NCBI GenBank assembly: GCA_948144175.1
Contig: CANXME010000875.1
Location: 124,001 to 188,000, forward strand
DNA: 64,000 bases
Direction: 5' to 3'
DNA from: Closterium sp. NIES-65
Taxonomy: Eukaryota; Streptophyta; Zygnematophyceae; Desmidiales; Closteriaceae
Notes under the pieces: model-generated
Seen by the model: the letters and a program-made list of their open reading frames with translations, nothing else
Databases searched by the model: none
Told to the model about the DNA's origin: nothing
Shown: positions 1 to 10,274 of the stretch, piece by piece
Layout of the letters: every line of letters starts with the position of its first letter
How positions within the stretch are numbered: position 1 is the stretch's first letter
Translations under genes and position numbers: made by a program

Positions 1-169
1 TGCTGTTTTGACTAAGTCCCTCTTGATCCCTCTCTCTACAAACTCGGACCCGAGGATAGGGGCTGGTCTTGTACCAGGCACCCAAGGACCCTTGGAGGTG
101 ACCCTGAGGAGAGGTTTTAAGTTTGATAAAGTCTTAATAGCTTGAGTTTATTAGGCCCTTACACCAACA
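1..169 (+). repeat. 5' LTR of A1 (3' end only)
   Basis: This matches the last 169 bp of the complete LTR at 4839-5931 and ends in CCAACA, the terminal inverted partner of the TGTTGG that starts every A LTR. The PBS follows three bases later. Confidence 0.93.
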
Positions 170-172
170 AGC

Positions 173-184
173 TGGTATCAGAGC
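173..184 (+). promoter_or_regulatory. Primer-binding site of A1 (initiator-Met tRNA type)
   Basis: TGGTATCAGAGC lies three bases after the LTR end. It is the canonical plant copia PBS, complementary to the 3' end of initiator-Met tRNA, and would prime minus-strand DNA synthesis. The same word recurs in A2 and A5, with point changes in A4 and A6. Confidence 0.92.
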
Positions 185-215
185 TGCGTTATAGTGATCC
201 TCGATATAGGTAGCT

Positions 216-3200
216 ATGGCGGGCAACACCTCGGCGGTAGCTGGTGAATCTTCAGCCCAAGATCGTAGCGGCAGCCATGATTCTGGTGTTTCTGCGCCAA
301 GGGGAGCGCGAACAAGCCAGGGCTCGCTGATCAAGGAGGTGCTGAAAAACTTCACCGTCGAGAAGTTCAATGGTGAGGGCTATGATGATTGGGCCTGGAA
401 AATGCAACTTTATTTCCGTCAAATCGGATTGCTGAAACTAATGATTGGGGAGGAGCCTAGACCGAGTGACCCCGCCCTTCAGGAAGATTGGGACGAGCGC
501 GCCTCGGCTGGCTACTACTTGATGTCGCAGAGTTTGGAGCTGAACCAGCGTCACCACGTCATGCACCTGCTGCCGGAGGTTGAGTGCGGTCCGAAGGCGT
601 GGACCGTGTTGAAGGAGCTGCACGCCCCGACCTCCGTTGTTGCAACATTGATGCTGGAGAGGGAGCTGTCCGCGTTGCGCCTGAGCGAGGGAGAGCCGGT
701 GCAACCTGTCCTGGACAAATTGCGCGACCTCTACGCGAAGTTGGCGACCGCAGGAATCACCTACCCGGAGCAAACAAAGTGCTTGAAGATGCTCTCGCTG
801 CTGCCGGAATCGTGGCTTCAATTTACGAGCGGATTGAGCCTGCCGCAGAACCAGAGCTTGTGGACGCTCGAGTGGGTGCGGACGAAGATTCTGGAGGAGG
901 ACTTCCGTCGCCGCCAACTGAGGGGTGGAGACGACGGCAGCAGCGGCTACGGGATGCAAGGGAGCCGACGTGGCAAAGGACGTGGCTTCGGTGGTGCTGG
1001 ACGCGGTGCAAAGAAAGACGACGACTCCAACGACCAACAAGGAGGTACCGGTTGGGGTCGCGGTGCGAAATCTGGACGTGGGGGCAAGTCGGGTGCTGGT
1101 GGCAAAATGAAAGGGAGTTGCTGGTATTGTGAGAAGGAAGGGCACCCCTGGTTTTTGTGCTATAAGAAACCCGATGGATGGACCCCCCAGAATCGTCACC
1201 AGGATGGCGGCGCGCGGAGGAACCAGAAAAACGGCGCCAACATGGTCGCTGATTCGTCCGACAACAACCCGAAGGGCAACGGCGGTGCGGAGAAGAAGAA
1301 GGAGCGCACCGCGGGCCAATTCTTCCATATGGGAGACAAGGGGGAGCAAGGAGACGCATCTGCTAAGGCTGGAGCAGAGCTGCACCCCCTGGACTATTGG
1401 GTGTTGGACACAGGCGCTGCTTGGACAATGACGCCGCGCAAGGACCTGCTGGACGACGTACGCGCTGCACCGATTAATGAGGTGTGCTCTGCCTCTGGAC
1501 ACATGTTGAAGGTGGCTGGTGCGGGACGAGCTGCATTTAAGGGAGCGGATGGCAAGCCGGTGGTGCTGCACGACGTTCTCCTCGTCCCCGACCTGAAGGC
1601 CAACCTCATCTCCCTCCGTAAGCTTGGCAAGGCTGGGGTGAACACCAACACGGATGGGGCTCGCACTTATAAGGGGAAGCTGGGCAATCGGGTGCTTTGG
1701 GATCTGCACGAGAGCAAGGACGTGTACAGATCTATGTGGCAGCTGCCGGCGCTGGCGTGGCACGGTGGGGGGCAGGCTGGAGAGGGGTCTGCATCCCAGG
1801 GGGAGTGCAACGCCGTTGGAGGGGTTGGTGTGAAAGTGTCGGCCAGATCTGGGGAGACAGATTGGGCAACTGCACACCGACGTTTGGGGCATGTGACAAT
1901 GCCTTTGCTGAAGCAGCTGGAGAAGGATGGAGCCGTTAAGGGCTTAAAGCTGAACGGACAACCACCCGATGATAACTGTGAAATTTGCCTCCTTTCAAAG
2001 TTCACCCGTTTCCCCTTCCATAGTGTGGCTGGCAGGAGCAAAAAGCCGTTGGAGCTGGTCCACATGGACTTGGTGGGGCCGCTGCCGGTGCAAGGGCACA
2101 AGGGGGAGCGGTACTTCCTAACCATAGTGGATGACTGGAGCAGGCTAATGTGGGCGTATCCGCTGAAGCAGAAAGATCACGCCGCCTCCACGATTCGGGA
2201 CGATTGGCTGCCGTTCGTGGAGAAGCAAGCGGAGTGTGTGGTGAAGCGGATTAGGACAGATCGGGGTGGTGAGTTCCTTGGAACTGACATGACGGCCTGG
2301 CTCAAGAAGCAGGGCATCCAGAGGGAGCTGACCACGGCTTACACCCCACAGTCCAACGGTGTAGCAGAACGGGCGAACCGGACAATTCTGGAGACAGCTA
2401 GGGCGCTGCTCATAGAATCTGGGCTGGGCAACTTGATGTGGCCCCATGCTGTTCGGCACGCTACCGTCGCTAGGAACAGGGTACTCACAAAGGTTGGGGA
2501 TGACTCGTGGGTGCCGTTGGAGAGGTGGCTTGGGAGGAAGCCGCCGGTGGACATGCTGAGGGTGTTCGGTTGCATGGCAGTCGCCCACGTTCCCAAGACC
2601 TACCGCAGTAAGTTGGGGGCGAGTGCAATCTGGTGTGTGCATTTGGGGCTGGCTGCTGAGAGCAAGGGATGGCTGCTGTGGGAGCCTTCCAAGGGTGTGT
2701 TGTTTGACAGCAGGGATGTGAAGTTTGTTGAGGGCATGATGTATGGGAGCTGGGAGAAACAGCCGGAGGCCAGGGTGTCCCAGCAGATGAAGCAGATTAC
2801 CATGCAGCTGGACCTGACTCCTAGTGTGTGGGAGGAGGGAGAGGAGGCAGCTGCAGAGGGTGGTGATAAAGAGAAGGTGCAGGAGGCACCTGCTGGTGGA
2901 GGTGATGGTGTGGAGATTAGCGGTAGCACTAGTGGAGCTGCTGGATCCGAGGGAGGAGAGCAGCAGCAGGGGAAAACTAAGAAGCCGAAGGGTGTTATTA
3001 TGAAGGGATGGGAGACACCCGTCTCCAGGCCAGGACGTACCCGTATGGCTACTAAGAAGCTGACTGCAGGAGCTGATGTAGCGGAGCAGCAGCTTGGGAC
3101 CGAGGAGGCATTGCTGATTCTACCACATGGCTATGACCCGGATGAGGAGGATCAACCTGCGTACTGTTTTCTTGCCCCTGCACCAGAGGAACCAGCTAGC

Positions 3201-4796
3201 ATGGAGGAGGCATTAGCTGGACCAGATAGGGACAAATGGCTAGCTTCCAGGGATGCTGAGTACCAGAGCCTGCTGGAGAATGGGACTTGGGAACTAGTGG
3301 TGCTTCGTGAAGGAAAGAAAGCGGTACAATGCAAGTGGGTGCTAAGGATCAAGACTGACGACAAGGGGCAGGTCACCATCTACAAGAGTAGGTTGGTGGC
3401 TAAGGGGTTTATGCAGAAGGAGAAGCGGGACTTCAATGAGATCTTTGCTCCCACTGCCAAACCCCCTACCCTTCGTGTCTTGTTGGCAGATGCAGCCGTT
3501 AGTGGGAAGTTCATTATCCAGATGGACATATCAACGGCATTTCTCAACGGGATTTTAGAGGAGGAGGTGTTCATGACGCAGCCACCTGGGTATGAGGATG
3601 GTACGGGCAGGGTGTGCAAGCTGAAAAAGTCCATCTATGGCTTGAAGCAGGCGCCACGCTGCTGGTACCAGAAGTTGGCAGCTGTTTTAGAGGAGATGGG
3701 ATTCAGGACCAGCAGCTGTGATGAGAGCCTCTTTCTCAAGGGGGAGGGGGAGAAGCTGGTGCTGTTTCTGGTCTATGTGGACGACATTCTTCTCTTTAGC
3801 AGCAGCATGAAGGAGATCCAGAAGGTGCAGCAGCAGCTGATGGAGAACTTCAAGTGCAAGAACCTTGGGGAGGTAAAGTACTACCTCGGGATGCACGTGG
3901 AGAGGGATCTGGATCACAGGTGGTTGAAGCTGCACCAGGAGAAGTTCATCAAGGAGCTTGGGGAGAAGTACGGAATTGAGAATGAGCGCAAGGTTGCAAC
4001 TCCCCTGCCAGCAGAATTCAAGCTTGTGAAAGCTGCAGAGGATGAAGGGGTTGAAGCCGAGGAGCAGCAGCAATTTCAGTCCTTGGTGGGCAGCCTCTTG
4101 TATGCAGCAGTTCACACGAGACCCGACATCTCTTTCTCGGTTGGGCAGCTGGCTAGGGTAGTGCAGAATCCATCAGAGGAGCAGGTGGATGCAGCTGAGC
4201 GTGTGGTGAAGTATCTGAACTCTCACCCAAGCATTGGAGTTCAATACTCCGCATCTGCACAGGTGAAGCAGAAAGGGGTTGAGGTGCTGAAAGAGAAGGG
4301 GGAGAGGCTTGGAGAAGGCAAGCTTTTTCTCACTTGCTTTACTGATGCTACGTGGGCCTCTGAGAAGGAGGATTCCTCATCTGTGGGAGGATACATCTGC
4401 GTAGTTGGGGGAGGACCGGTTAGTTGGAGGTCAAAGAAGCAGACGGAGACAGCACTCTCTTCCGTGGAATCAGAGTACATGGCGATGTTCCATGGGGTGA
4501 AGGAGGTGATTTGGCTGAGGAGGCTGTTGGAGGAGATTGGCCAGGAGCAAAAGGTTGCTACGCCGCTGTTTTGTGATAGCAAGGGAGCTCTTGGGATGGC
4601 CAGGAACGCTGTGCTTCATGGGCTGAATAAGCACATGCGTATCAAGTGGCACTGGCTGCGTAAGGAGGTGAAGAGGGGGACGGTGAATCCAATCTACATC
4701 AAGACTCACCAGCAGCCAGCAGACTTCCTCACCAAGAGGCTTGCGGATGAGTCTCATTGGCGTTGTGTGCGCATGAGTGGAATGAGCATGAACTAG
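216..4796 (+). CDS. Intact family-A copia gag-pol polyprotein (1,526 aa)
   Basis: This is a single-frame copia polyprotein with domains in the order gag, protease, integrase, RT, RNase H. The N-terminal ~230 residues are a DUF4219/UBN2-type gag (FTVEKFNGEGYDDWAWKM). A Gly/Arg-rich stretch leads to a CCHC knuckle, CWYCEKEGHPWFLC, at residues 302-315. The protease motif LDTGA has its Asp at 398. A pre-integrase HHCC module spans about 554-590. The integrase triad is D618, D682 and E718, with 35 residues between the last two. RT shows QMDISTAFLNG (D1104) and YVDD (1187-1190). RNase H acidic residues are D1377, E1418 and D1454. The ATG at 216 is 31 bases after the PBS and is conserved in A2, A6 and A7. 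No stop or frameshift was found, so enzymatic competence is plausible but is an inference. Confidence 0.95.
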   Translation: MAGNTSAVAGESSAQDRSGSHDSGVSAPRGARTSQGSLIKEVLKNFTVEKFNGEGYDDWAWKMQLYFRQIGLLKLMIGEEPRPSDPALQEDWDERASAGYYLMSQSLELNQRHHVMHLLPEVECGPKAWTVLKELHAPTSVVATLMLERELSALRLSEGEPVQPVLDKLRDLYAKLATAGITYPEQTKCLKMLSLLPESWLQFTSGLSLPQNQSLWTLEWVRTKILEEDFRRRQLRGGDDGSSGYGMQGSRRGKGRGFGGAGRGAKKDDDSNDQQGGTGWGRGAKSGRGGKSGAGGKMKGSCWYCEKEGHPWFLCYKKPDGWTPQNRHQDGGARRNQKNGANMVADSSDNNPKGNGGAEKKKERTAGQFFHMGDKGEQGDASAKAGAELHPLDYWVLDTGAAWTMTPRKDLLDDVRAAPINEVCSASGHMLKVAGAGRAAFKGADGKPVVLHDVLLVPDLKANLISLRKLGKAGVNTNTDGARTYKGKLGNRVLWDLHESKDVYRSMWQLPALAWHGGGQAGEGSASQGECNAVGGVGVKVSARSGETDWATAHRRLGHVTMPLLKQLEKDGAVKGLKLNGQPPDDNCEICLLSKFTRFPFHSVAGRSKKPLELVHMDLVGPLPVQGHKGERYFLTIVDDWSRLMWAYPLKQKDHAASTIRDDWLPFVEKQAECVVKRIRTDRGGEFLGTDMTAWLKKQGIQRELTTAYTPQSNGVAERANRTILETARALLIESGLGNLMWPHAVRHATVARNRVLTKVGDDSWVPLERWLGRKPPVDMLRVFGCMAVAHVPKTYRSKLGASAIWCVHLGLAAESKGWLLWEPSKGVLFDSRDVKFVEGMMYGSWEKQPEARVSQQMKQITMQLDLTPSVWEEGEEAAAEGGDKEKVQEAPAGGGDGVEISGSTSGAAGSEGGEQQQGKTKKPKGVIMKGWETPVSRPGRTRMATKKLTAGADVAEQQLGTEEALLILPHGYDPDEEDQPAYCFLAPAPEEPASMEEALAGPDRDKWLASRDAEYQSLLENGTWELVVLREGKKAVQCKWVLRIKTDDKGQVTIYKSRLVAKGFMQKEKRDFNEIFAPTAKPPTLRVLLADAAVSGKFIIQMDISTAFLNGILEEEVFMTQPPGYEDGTGRVCKLKKSIYGLKQAPRCWYQKLAAVLEEMGFRTSSCDESLFLKGEGEKLVLFLVYVDDILLFSSSMKEIQKVQQQLMENFKCKNLGEVKYYLGMHVERDLDHRWLKLHQEKFIKELGEKYGIENERKVATPLPAEFKLVKAAEDEGVEAEEQQQFQSLVGSLLYAAVHTRPDISFSVGQLARVVQNPSEEQVDAAERVVKYLNSHPSIGVQYSASAQVKQKGVEVLKEKGERLGEGKLFLTCFTDATWASEKEDSSSVGGYICVVGGGPVSWRSKKQTETALSSVESEYMAMFHGVKEVIWLRRLLEEIGQEQKVATPLFCDSKGALGMARNAVLHGLNKHMRIKWHWLRKEVKRGTVNPIYIKTHQQPADFLTKRLADESHWRCVRMSGMSMN

Positions 4797-4827
4797 TATG
4801 GAATGATGGGGATGCAGCCGGCAGGCT

Positions 4828-4836
4828 GAGGGGGAG
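4828..4836 (+). promoter_or_regulatory. Polypurine tract of A1
   Basis: GAGGGGGAG lies two bases before the TGTTGGG that opens the 3' LTR, where plus-strand DNA priming is expected. The same tract precedes the 3' LTRs of A2 (14819-14827) and A6. Confidence 0.8.
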
Positions 4837-4838
4837 TG

Positions 4839-5931
4839 TGTTGGGTGCAAATTCACATTGCACGACATCCTGCCGTCTGTTTGTACGAGTATGCGTGTGC
4901 GAATGCATTTGCGTGTGAATGGTATGTTTGTGTGTTTGTTTGCTTTCGCAATTTTCGCTTGAAGCATTTGCAGGTACTCGCACAATGTGCGCTTCGGCAT
5001 AACATTGTACGCGCTATGAACAGTACAAGCAGAAAGGACGAGCTCGCAAAGGAACCCAAGATGGAAGCTTTGCGGTTCAACTTACTTGATTGCGCAGATT
5101 CAGTTCTATCCAACTCGAAATTGTACTGTTTTGTTTGGTTGACTATAGTGTAGCAGGGCAGGCACTATAGGGGTACAATTTAGGTGAAGGTTGGATGTTG
5201 TTTGTCTGTATCTGCATGCTACAGGGCCAGGGGAAACCAGCGGAACCAGCATTTGGCTGGTTGGGCAAAGACAAAACAGGTTCTGTTTTTAGGACCTGAA
5301 CCTGGTTGTTGTTTTCCCAGGTTGGAAAAACAGAACCAGAGGTTGTTCACCAACCTATCACCTGCTATTTTGTCCAGCCATGTTGGTTCTGTTGCTTGGA
5401 ATTATTTGGGATCATCCCTGGTTGTTCCCAGGTTGATTCCCAAGGTCCTTGCTAGCTAGAGCTATTTATTCCTTCTCTGTTTGTACCTGAATATAGTAAA
5501 ATTGATTCAAGCGAATTCCTTCCTTTCTGGAATTTCTTTTCTACGTGGTGCGACGGCGGAATGCTACCCGAGTCAACGCTAGTACGCTAGCACTCCAACG
5601 CTAGGCTAACGCTGTCCGAGCCATAACTTCGTAATGGCAGAACTTTTCGCGAGGCAACTTGGCTTATTTTAAAGCTCTTAGAGTGAGCTTCGATATAGGA
5701 AATTCTCAGCTTAATCCGATCGACGGTCTGCACGATACGCTGCGCAACGTTCAAGGTACTCTTGCTGTTTTGACTAAGTCCCTCTTGATCCCTCTCTCTA
5801 CAAACTCGGACCCGAGGATAGGGGCTGGTCTTGTACCAGGCACCCAAGGACCCTTGGAGGTGACCCCGAGGAGAGGTTTTAAGTTTGATAAAGTCTTAAT
5901 AGCTTGAGTTTATTAGGCCCTTACACCAACA
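4839..5931 (+). repeat. 3' LTR of A1 (complete, 1,093 bp)
   Basis: It begins TGTTGGGTGC and ends CCAACA, and is the best complete family-A reference LTR here. The head contains the inverted repeat CGCACAATGTGCG. The middle (about 5240-5440) is dense in AACCTGG/CCAGGTTGG words in both orientations. A TATA-like AT segment lies near 5463. Confidence 0.95.
5463..5470 (+). promoter_or_regulatory. Possible TATA-like element in A LTR
   Basis: TATTTATT lies about 625 bp into the LTR, in an otherwise mixed-composition region. The A6 LTR has TATATAT at the matching place (58904-58910), which supports a core promoter. The transcription start is not visible in the sequence. Confidence 0.3.
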
Positions 5932-6161
5932 GCTTCCATCTTGGGTTCCTTTGCGAGCTCGTCCTTTCTGCTTGTACTGTTCATAGCGCGTACAATGTTA
6001 TGCCGAAGCGCACATTTTGCGAGTACCTGCAAATGCTTGAAGCGAAAATTGCGAAAGCAAACAAACACACAAACATACCATTCACACGCAAATGCATTCG
6101 CACACGCATACTCGTACAAACAGACGGCAGGATGTCGTGCAATGTGAATTTGCTCCCAACA
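5932..6161 (-). repeat. Inverted, truncated A-family LTR head
   Basis: This is the reverse complement of roughly the first 230 bp of an A LTR, ending (LTR start) in CCCAACA at 6161. Right of it lies B-family coding DNA rather than A internal sequence, so it is the outer edge of a minus-strand 5' LTR or solo LTR that had inserted in B1. A1 appears to have landed inside it; the rest should lie left of the window. Confidence 0.85.
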
Positions 6162-9063
6162 AAGTAGACGCTGTTGAACCTGTCGAGGTCGCTGGTGACT
6201 CTGGTGCTGCTGAGGGTGCTGAGCCTGGGAGTGCTGACTCTGGGGGTGGTGAGCGTGTGGGTGCTACGCCTGGGGGTGCTAAGCCTAGGGGTGTTGAGCC
6301 TGGGGGTGCTGAGCCTGGGGGTGCTATGCCTGGGGGTGCTACGCCTGGAGGTGCTGAGCCTGGAGGTGCTGAGTCTGAGGGAGCTGGGCCTGCTCGTGTG
6401 GCGTCTAGCGGTGCTGTGCCTAGCGGTTCTCCGGGTGCTTCGTCTTGCTGGGAGCCACTCTCTCCACAGGAGCTACGTGAGTGGTTTTCCCGGCGCTGGA
6501 GGCGAGCTGCTGGAGCTGGAGGTACTGCGGGTACTAGAGGCTGCTAAGGGTGCTGGTGCCGCGGATCCCAGATGTGCTCGTACTGGGAGTACTGGAGCTG
6601 CTGGGCCTGCGGGTACTTCTGGAGCTGGAGCTGCTGCGGGTGTTGGTGCGGAGGCTACTGCTGTCGGTCCTGGAGGCGGTCTTGCTAGGGGTGCTACTAG
6701 TGCTGCTGGAGGTACTGGAGCTGGAGGTGCTGCTGGTGCTGGTGCTGCCGCTGGGGGTACTGGTGCTGTCCCTGCTGTGTCTGGAGTCGCCGCGCGGCCT
6801 TGGCCGTACTTCGTTCCTCTCCTTCAGCAGGTTCTTGGTCTCCCGCCTTCTACTGGTCCTCCTCCTCCCCTAGAGTGTCAGCAGCCTCTCCGTCAGAGTT
6901 ACAGTGACAGCCGGCCTCCCCACTGCCTGCTCTGTCTCCCTACACTCGTCCTACTAGAGGTCTTGCTGAGCGTCGTAAGCCTGCGTCTCGCCCTGCGTCG
7001 CCTGTCCGTGCTGCTCGCACTAGTGGTCGCGGTTCGTGTCAGCGTCCTCCTCCTGTCCCTGGCACGCACCGGATGTCTCTGCGTCCGTCCACTGCTCCTC
7101 TGCGTGCCCCTTTACCTTCTCCTCCTGAGTCTTCTCTTCCTGCTCTTGCCGACCCGGAGTCGGACTCTCTTCGTGCTGCCAGTCCTATTGTCACGCGTCT
7201 CCTTGCTACTGTTGTCACTGACCCTTCCTTTGAGTCCACTGCTACGTCTGCCCTAGTTGCTGAGCTCGTCGACTTTGCTGCTCGCTGTCGCCTAAACTAC
7301 GCCGCCAGTCTTGTTGCTGAGTCTGAGTCTGTCTGTCCTCCGTCCGTCGGGGGTGAGTGTGCCCTTGGCACGGACGTCTTTGAGAACAGACAAGAGGAAA
7401 TCCAGTGCTTGGCCGCTGCTTCACCTTATCTCGTGTCCGTACTGCTTACCCCTGAGGGAGACCCGGATGCTCCAGACACCCCGAACTCGCGCTCTTACAC
7501 GGAGGCGATAGAGGGTCCTTACTCCTTTCAGTGGCAGGCAGCTATGGACGCAAAGATGGCTTCCTGGAAGTCCACAGGCACCTACGTTGACGAGGTTCCC
7601 CCGCCTGGGGCGAACATCGTCAGTGGCATGTGGATTTTCAGGGTGAAGCGGCCCCCGGGTTCTCCGCTTGTCTTCAAGGCGCATTTCGTGGCTCGTGGCT
7701 TCAGTCAGCGGCAGGGAGTTGACTACTTTCAGACCTTCTCCCCCACCCCGAAGATGACCACTCTTCGGGTACTACTGCACGTAGCTGCTCACCGTGACTA
7801 CGAGCAACACTCTCTTGACTTCAGCACTGCTTTCCTGCAGGGCAGCCTGCACGAGGAGATCTGGCTGCGCCGCCCACCTGGCTTCACTGGGACTTTTCCT
7901 CTTGGCACCCAGTCGAGCCTCCGGCGGCCAGTCTACGGTCTTTGCCAGGTAGCGCATGAGTAGCACGACACAATGAGGACTACACTTGCGGCTCTTGGGT
8001 TTGCTCCCTCTACTGCCGACCCGTCGCTGTTTCTGCGCACTTACACTTCTCTGCCGCCGTTCTACATCCTCGTGTACGTCGACGACTTGGTCTTGGACTT
8101 GGTACAGCTGACACTGCTGGACTCGCCCACGTGAAGTCCGAGCTGCAGAAGAGACACACGTGCACTGACCTGGGTGAACTGCGCAGCTACCTTGGCTTGC
8201 AGATCACCCGGGACAGAGCACGCTTCACCAACACCCAGAATCAGTCACACATGGTGCAGCAGGTCCTTCAGCGCTTCGGCTTCACGTACTCCTCGCCTCA
8301 GGCCACTCCTCTGCCTACTCGCCACTCGCTCTCAGCTCTGCCTTCGGATGAGTCCGTAGAGTCGAGTGGCCCGTACCTAGAGCTTATTGGCTGCCTCATG
8401 TACCTTATGACCTGCACACGACCTGAACTTGCATACCCTCTTAGCATTCTCGCACGCTATGTTGCTCATGGGAGACACAGACCAAAGCACATGGCTGCAG
8501 CGAAGAGGGTGTTGCGCTACTTGTGCAGTACGCTGTGCATGGGGCTTGTGCTTGGAGGGCAGAGTCCAGTGGACCTCACGAGGCACGCAGATGCTTCTTG
8601 GGCTGACAACCAGGCTACGCAGCGGTCGTCACAGGGTTACACCTTCAGTCTTGGCTCTGGCTCTGTTTTGTGGTGGGCTACTCTCTCGTCTTCTGTTCTC
8701 GGCTCCAGTTGTGAGGCTGAGGTCTACGCAGGAGCCATGGCTGCTCACGAGCTTCGCTGGCTCACCTACCTGCTGACGTACCTCGGAGAGCCGCCTCGTT
8801 CTCCTCCAGTGCTGTACGTAGACAACAAGGCCATGCTGGCCTTGTGTCGGGAGCATAGACTGGAGCACAGAACAAAGCACATTGCTCTCCGCTACTTTCT
8901 TGCTCGTGAGCTGCAGCAGCATGGTCAGTTGCGTCTTGCGTACGTGGGCTCTAAGGCCAACACTGCTGATATCTTCACCAAGGCGCTTGCGCCTTGTGAT
9001 CATCAGCGCTTCTGTACTCAGCTGGGTCTTGTGCCTGCCTTGCCTCACTTGCTCACCTCTTGA
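6162..9063 (+). pseudogene. B1 pol remnant: Gly/Pro-rich spacer, RT and RNase H, broken
   Basis: This matches the part of B2 pol after integrase. The spacer (about 6190-6420) carries the family's GGAEP-like pentapeptide repeats. A frame break falls between about 6550 and 7073. The RT fingers/palm run is open at 7073-7963 (FQTFSPTPKMTTLRVLL, LDFSTAFLQGS) and ends at TAG (7961-7963), where B2 has Trp. A small insertion near 8085-8100 just after YVDD shifts the frame. RT thumb and RNase H (HADASW, SSCEAE, YVDNKAMLAL) are open at 8131-9063 and end in the family stop TGA. It cannot make a full polyprotein. Confidence 0.9.
6190..6420 (+). repeat. 15-bp tandem repeats of the B-family spacer (B1 copy)
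   Basis: Degenerate copies of a 15-bp unit (GGTGCTGAGCCTGGG and variants) encode GGAEP/GGATP-like pentapeptides. The same array occurs in B2 and B3 with different copy number and sequence. Confidence 0.8.
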
Positions 9064-9137
9064 CCTTGTTTGTACTGTTACATATATATATACACCTACT
9101 CTTGCTTGTCTAGCCTTTTATATATATATATGTACTC

Positions 9138-10227
9138 TGTTTGGTGCAAATTCACATTGCACGACATCCTGCCGTCTGTTTGTATGAGTATGCGTGTGCG
9201 AATGCATTTGCGTCTGAATGGTATGTTCGTGTGTTTGTTTGCTTTCGCAATTTTCGCTTGAAGCATTTGCAGGTACTCGCACAATGTGCGCTTCGGCACA
9301 ACATTGTACGCGCTATGAACAGTACAAGCAGAAAGGACGAGCTCGCGAAGGAACCCAAGATGGAAGCTTTGTGGTTCGGCTTACTGGATTGCGCAGATTC
9401 AGTTCTATCCAGCTCGAAATTGTACTGATTTGTTTGGTTAACTATAGTGTAGCAGGGCATGCACTATAGGGGTACAATTTAGGTGAAGGTTAGATGTTGT
9501 TTGTCTGTATCTGCATGCTACAAGGCCAGGGGAAACCAGCGGAACCAGCATTTGGCTGGTTGGGCAAAGACAAAACAGGTTCTGTTTTTAGGACCTGAAC
9601 CTGGTTGTTGTTTTCCCAGGTTGGAAAAACAGAAGCAGAGGTTGTTTACCAACCTACCACCTGCTGTTTTGTCCAGCCAGGTTGGTTCTGTTGCTTGGAA
9701 TTATTTGGGATCATCCCTGGTTGTTCCCAGGTTGATTCCCAAGGTCCTTGCTAGCTAGAGCTATTTATTCCTTCTCTGTTTGTACCTGAATATAGTGAAA
9801 TTGATTCAAGCGAATTCCTTCCTTGCTGGAATTTCCTTTCTACGCAGTGCGACGGCGGAATGCTACCCGAGTCAACGCTAGTACGCTAGCACTCCAACAC
9901 TAGGCAAACGCTGTCCGAGCCATAACTTCGTAATGGCAGAACTTTGCTCGAGGCAACTTGGTTCATTTTAAAGCTCTTGGAGCAAGCTTCGATATAGTAA
10001 ATTCTCAGCTTAATCCGATCAACGGTTTGCACGATACGCTGCGCGACGTTCAAGGTACTCTTGCTGTTTTGACTAAGTCCCTCTTGATCCCTCTCTCTAC
10101 AAACTCGGACCCGAGGATAGGGGCTGGTCTTGTACCAGGCACCCAAGGACCCTTGGAGGTGACCCTGAGGAGAGGTAAGTTTGATAAAGTCTTAATAGCT
10201 TGAGTTTATTAGGCCCTTACACCAACA
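9138..10227 (+). repeat. 5' LTR of A2
   Basis: A 1,090-bp A-family LTR beginning TGTTTGGTGC (one change from TGTTGGGTGC) and ending CCAACA. It is preceded by the duplicated target TACTC. Confidence 0.94.
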
Positions 10228-10230
10228 AGC

Positions 10231-10242
10231 TGGTATCAGAGC
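10231..10242 (+). promoter_or_regulatory. Primer-binding site of A2
   Basis: TGGTATCAGAGC lies three bases after the 5' LTR, identical to the site in A1. Confidence 0.9.
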
Positions 10243-10274
10243 CTCCGTTATAGTGATCCTCGTTATAGGTAGCT

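Larger units (their letters stand above)
1..5931 (+). mobile_element. Family-A Ty1/copia LTR retrotransposon A1 (5' LTR cut by window edge)
   Basis: The parts in order are a partial 5' LTR (1-169), a PBS (173-184), one uninterrupted gag-pol frame (216-4796), a polypurine tract (4828-4836) and a full 3' LTR (4839-5931). The last 169 bp of the two LTRs differ at one position that I can see (CCTGAG versus CCCGAG), which suggests recent insertion. It is the only A copy here whose polyprotein is open from end to end. The right flank is an inverted A-LTR head, so A1 probably inserted into an older, oppositely oriented A LTR. The TSD cannot be tested because the left flank lies outside the window. 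Confidence 0.93.

Noticed and set aside
173..184. Possible tRNA gene at the tRNA-like word
   Set aside because: Only the 12-base primer-binding complement is present, with no cloverleaf around it.
4836..5153. Short frames of about 82, 86, 91 and 105 codons recurring in every A LTR
   Set aside because: They recur because the LTRs are near-identical copies. Several are shortened or broken in individual LTRs, and none has a domain or codon pattern of its own.
6550..6873. Leu/Val-rich frame with LEVLELLGL-type repeats in the B1 spacer
   Set aside because: It is the out-of-frame translation of the GGAEP/GAAG-coding repeats, also seen in B2 and B3 at matching places, not a membrane protein.
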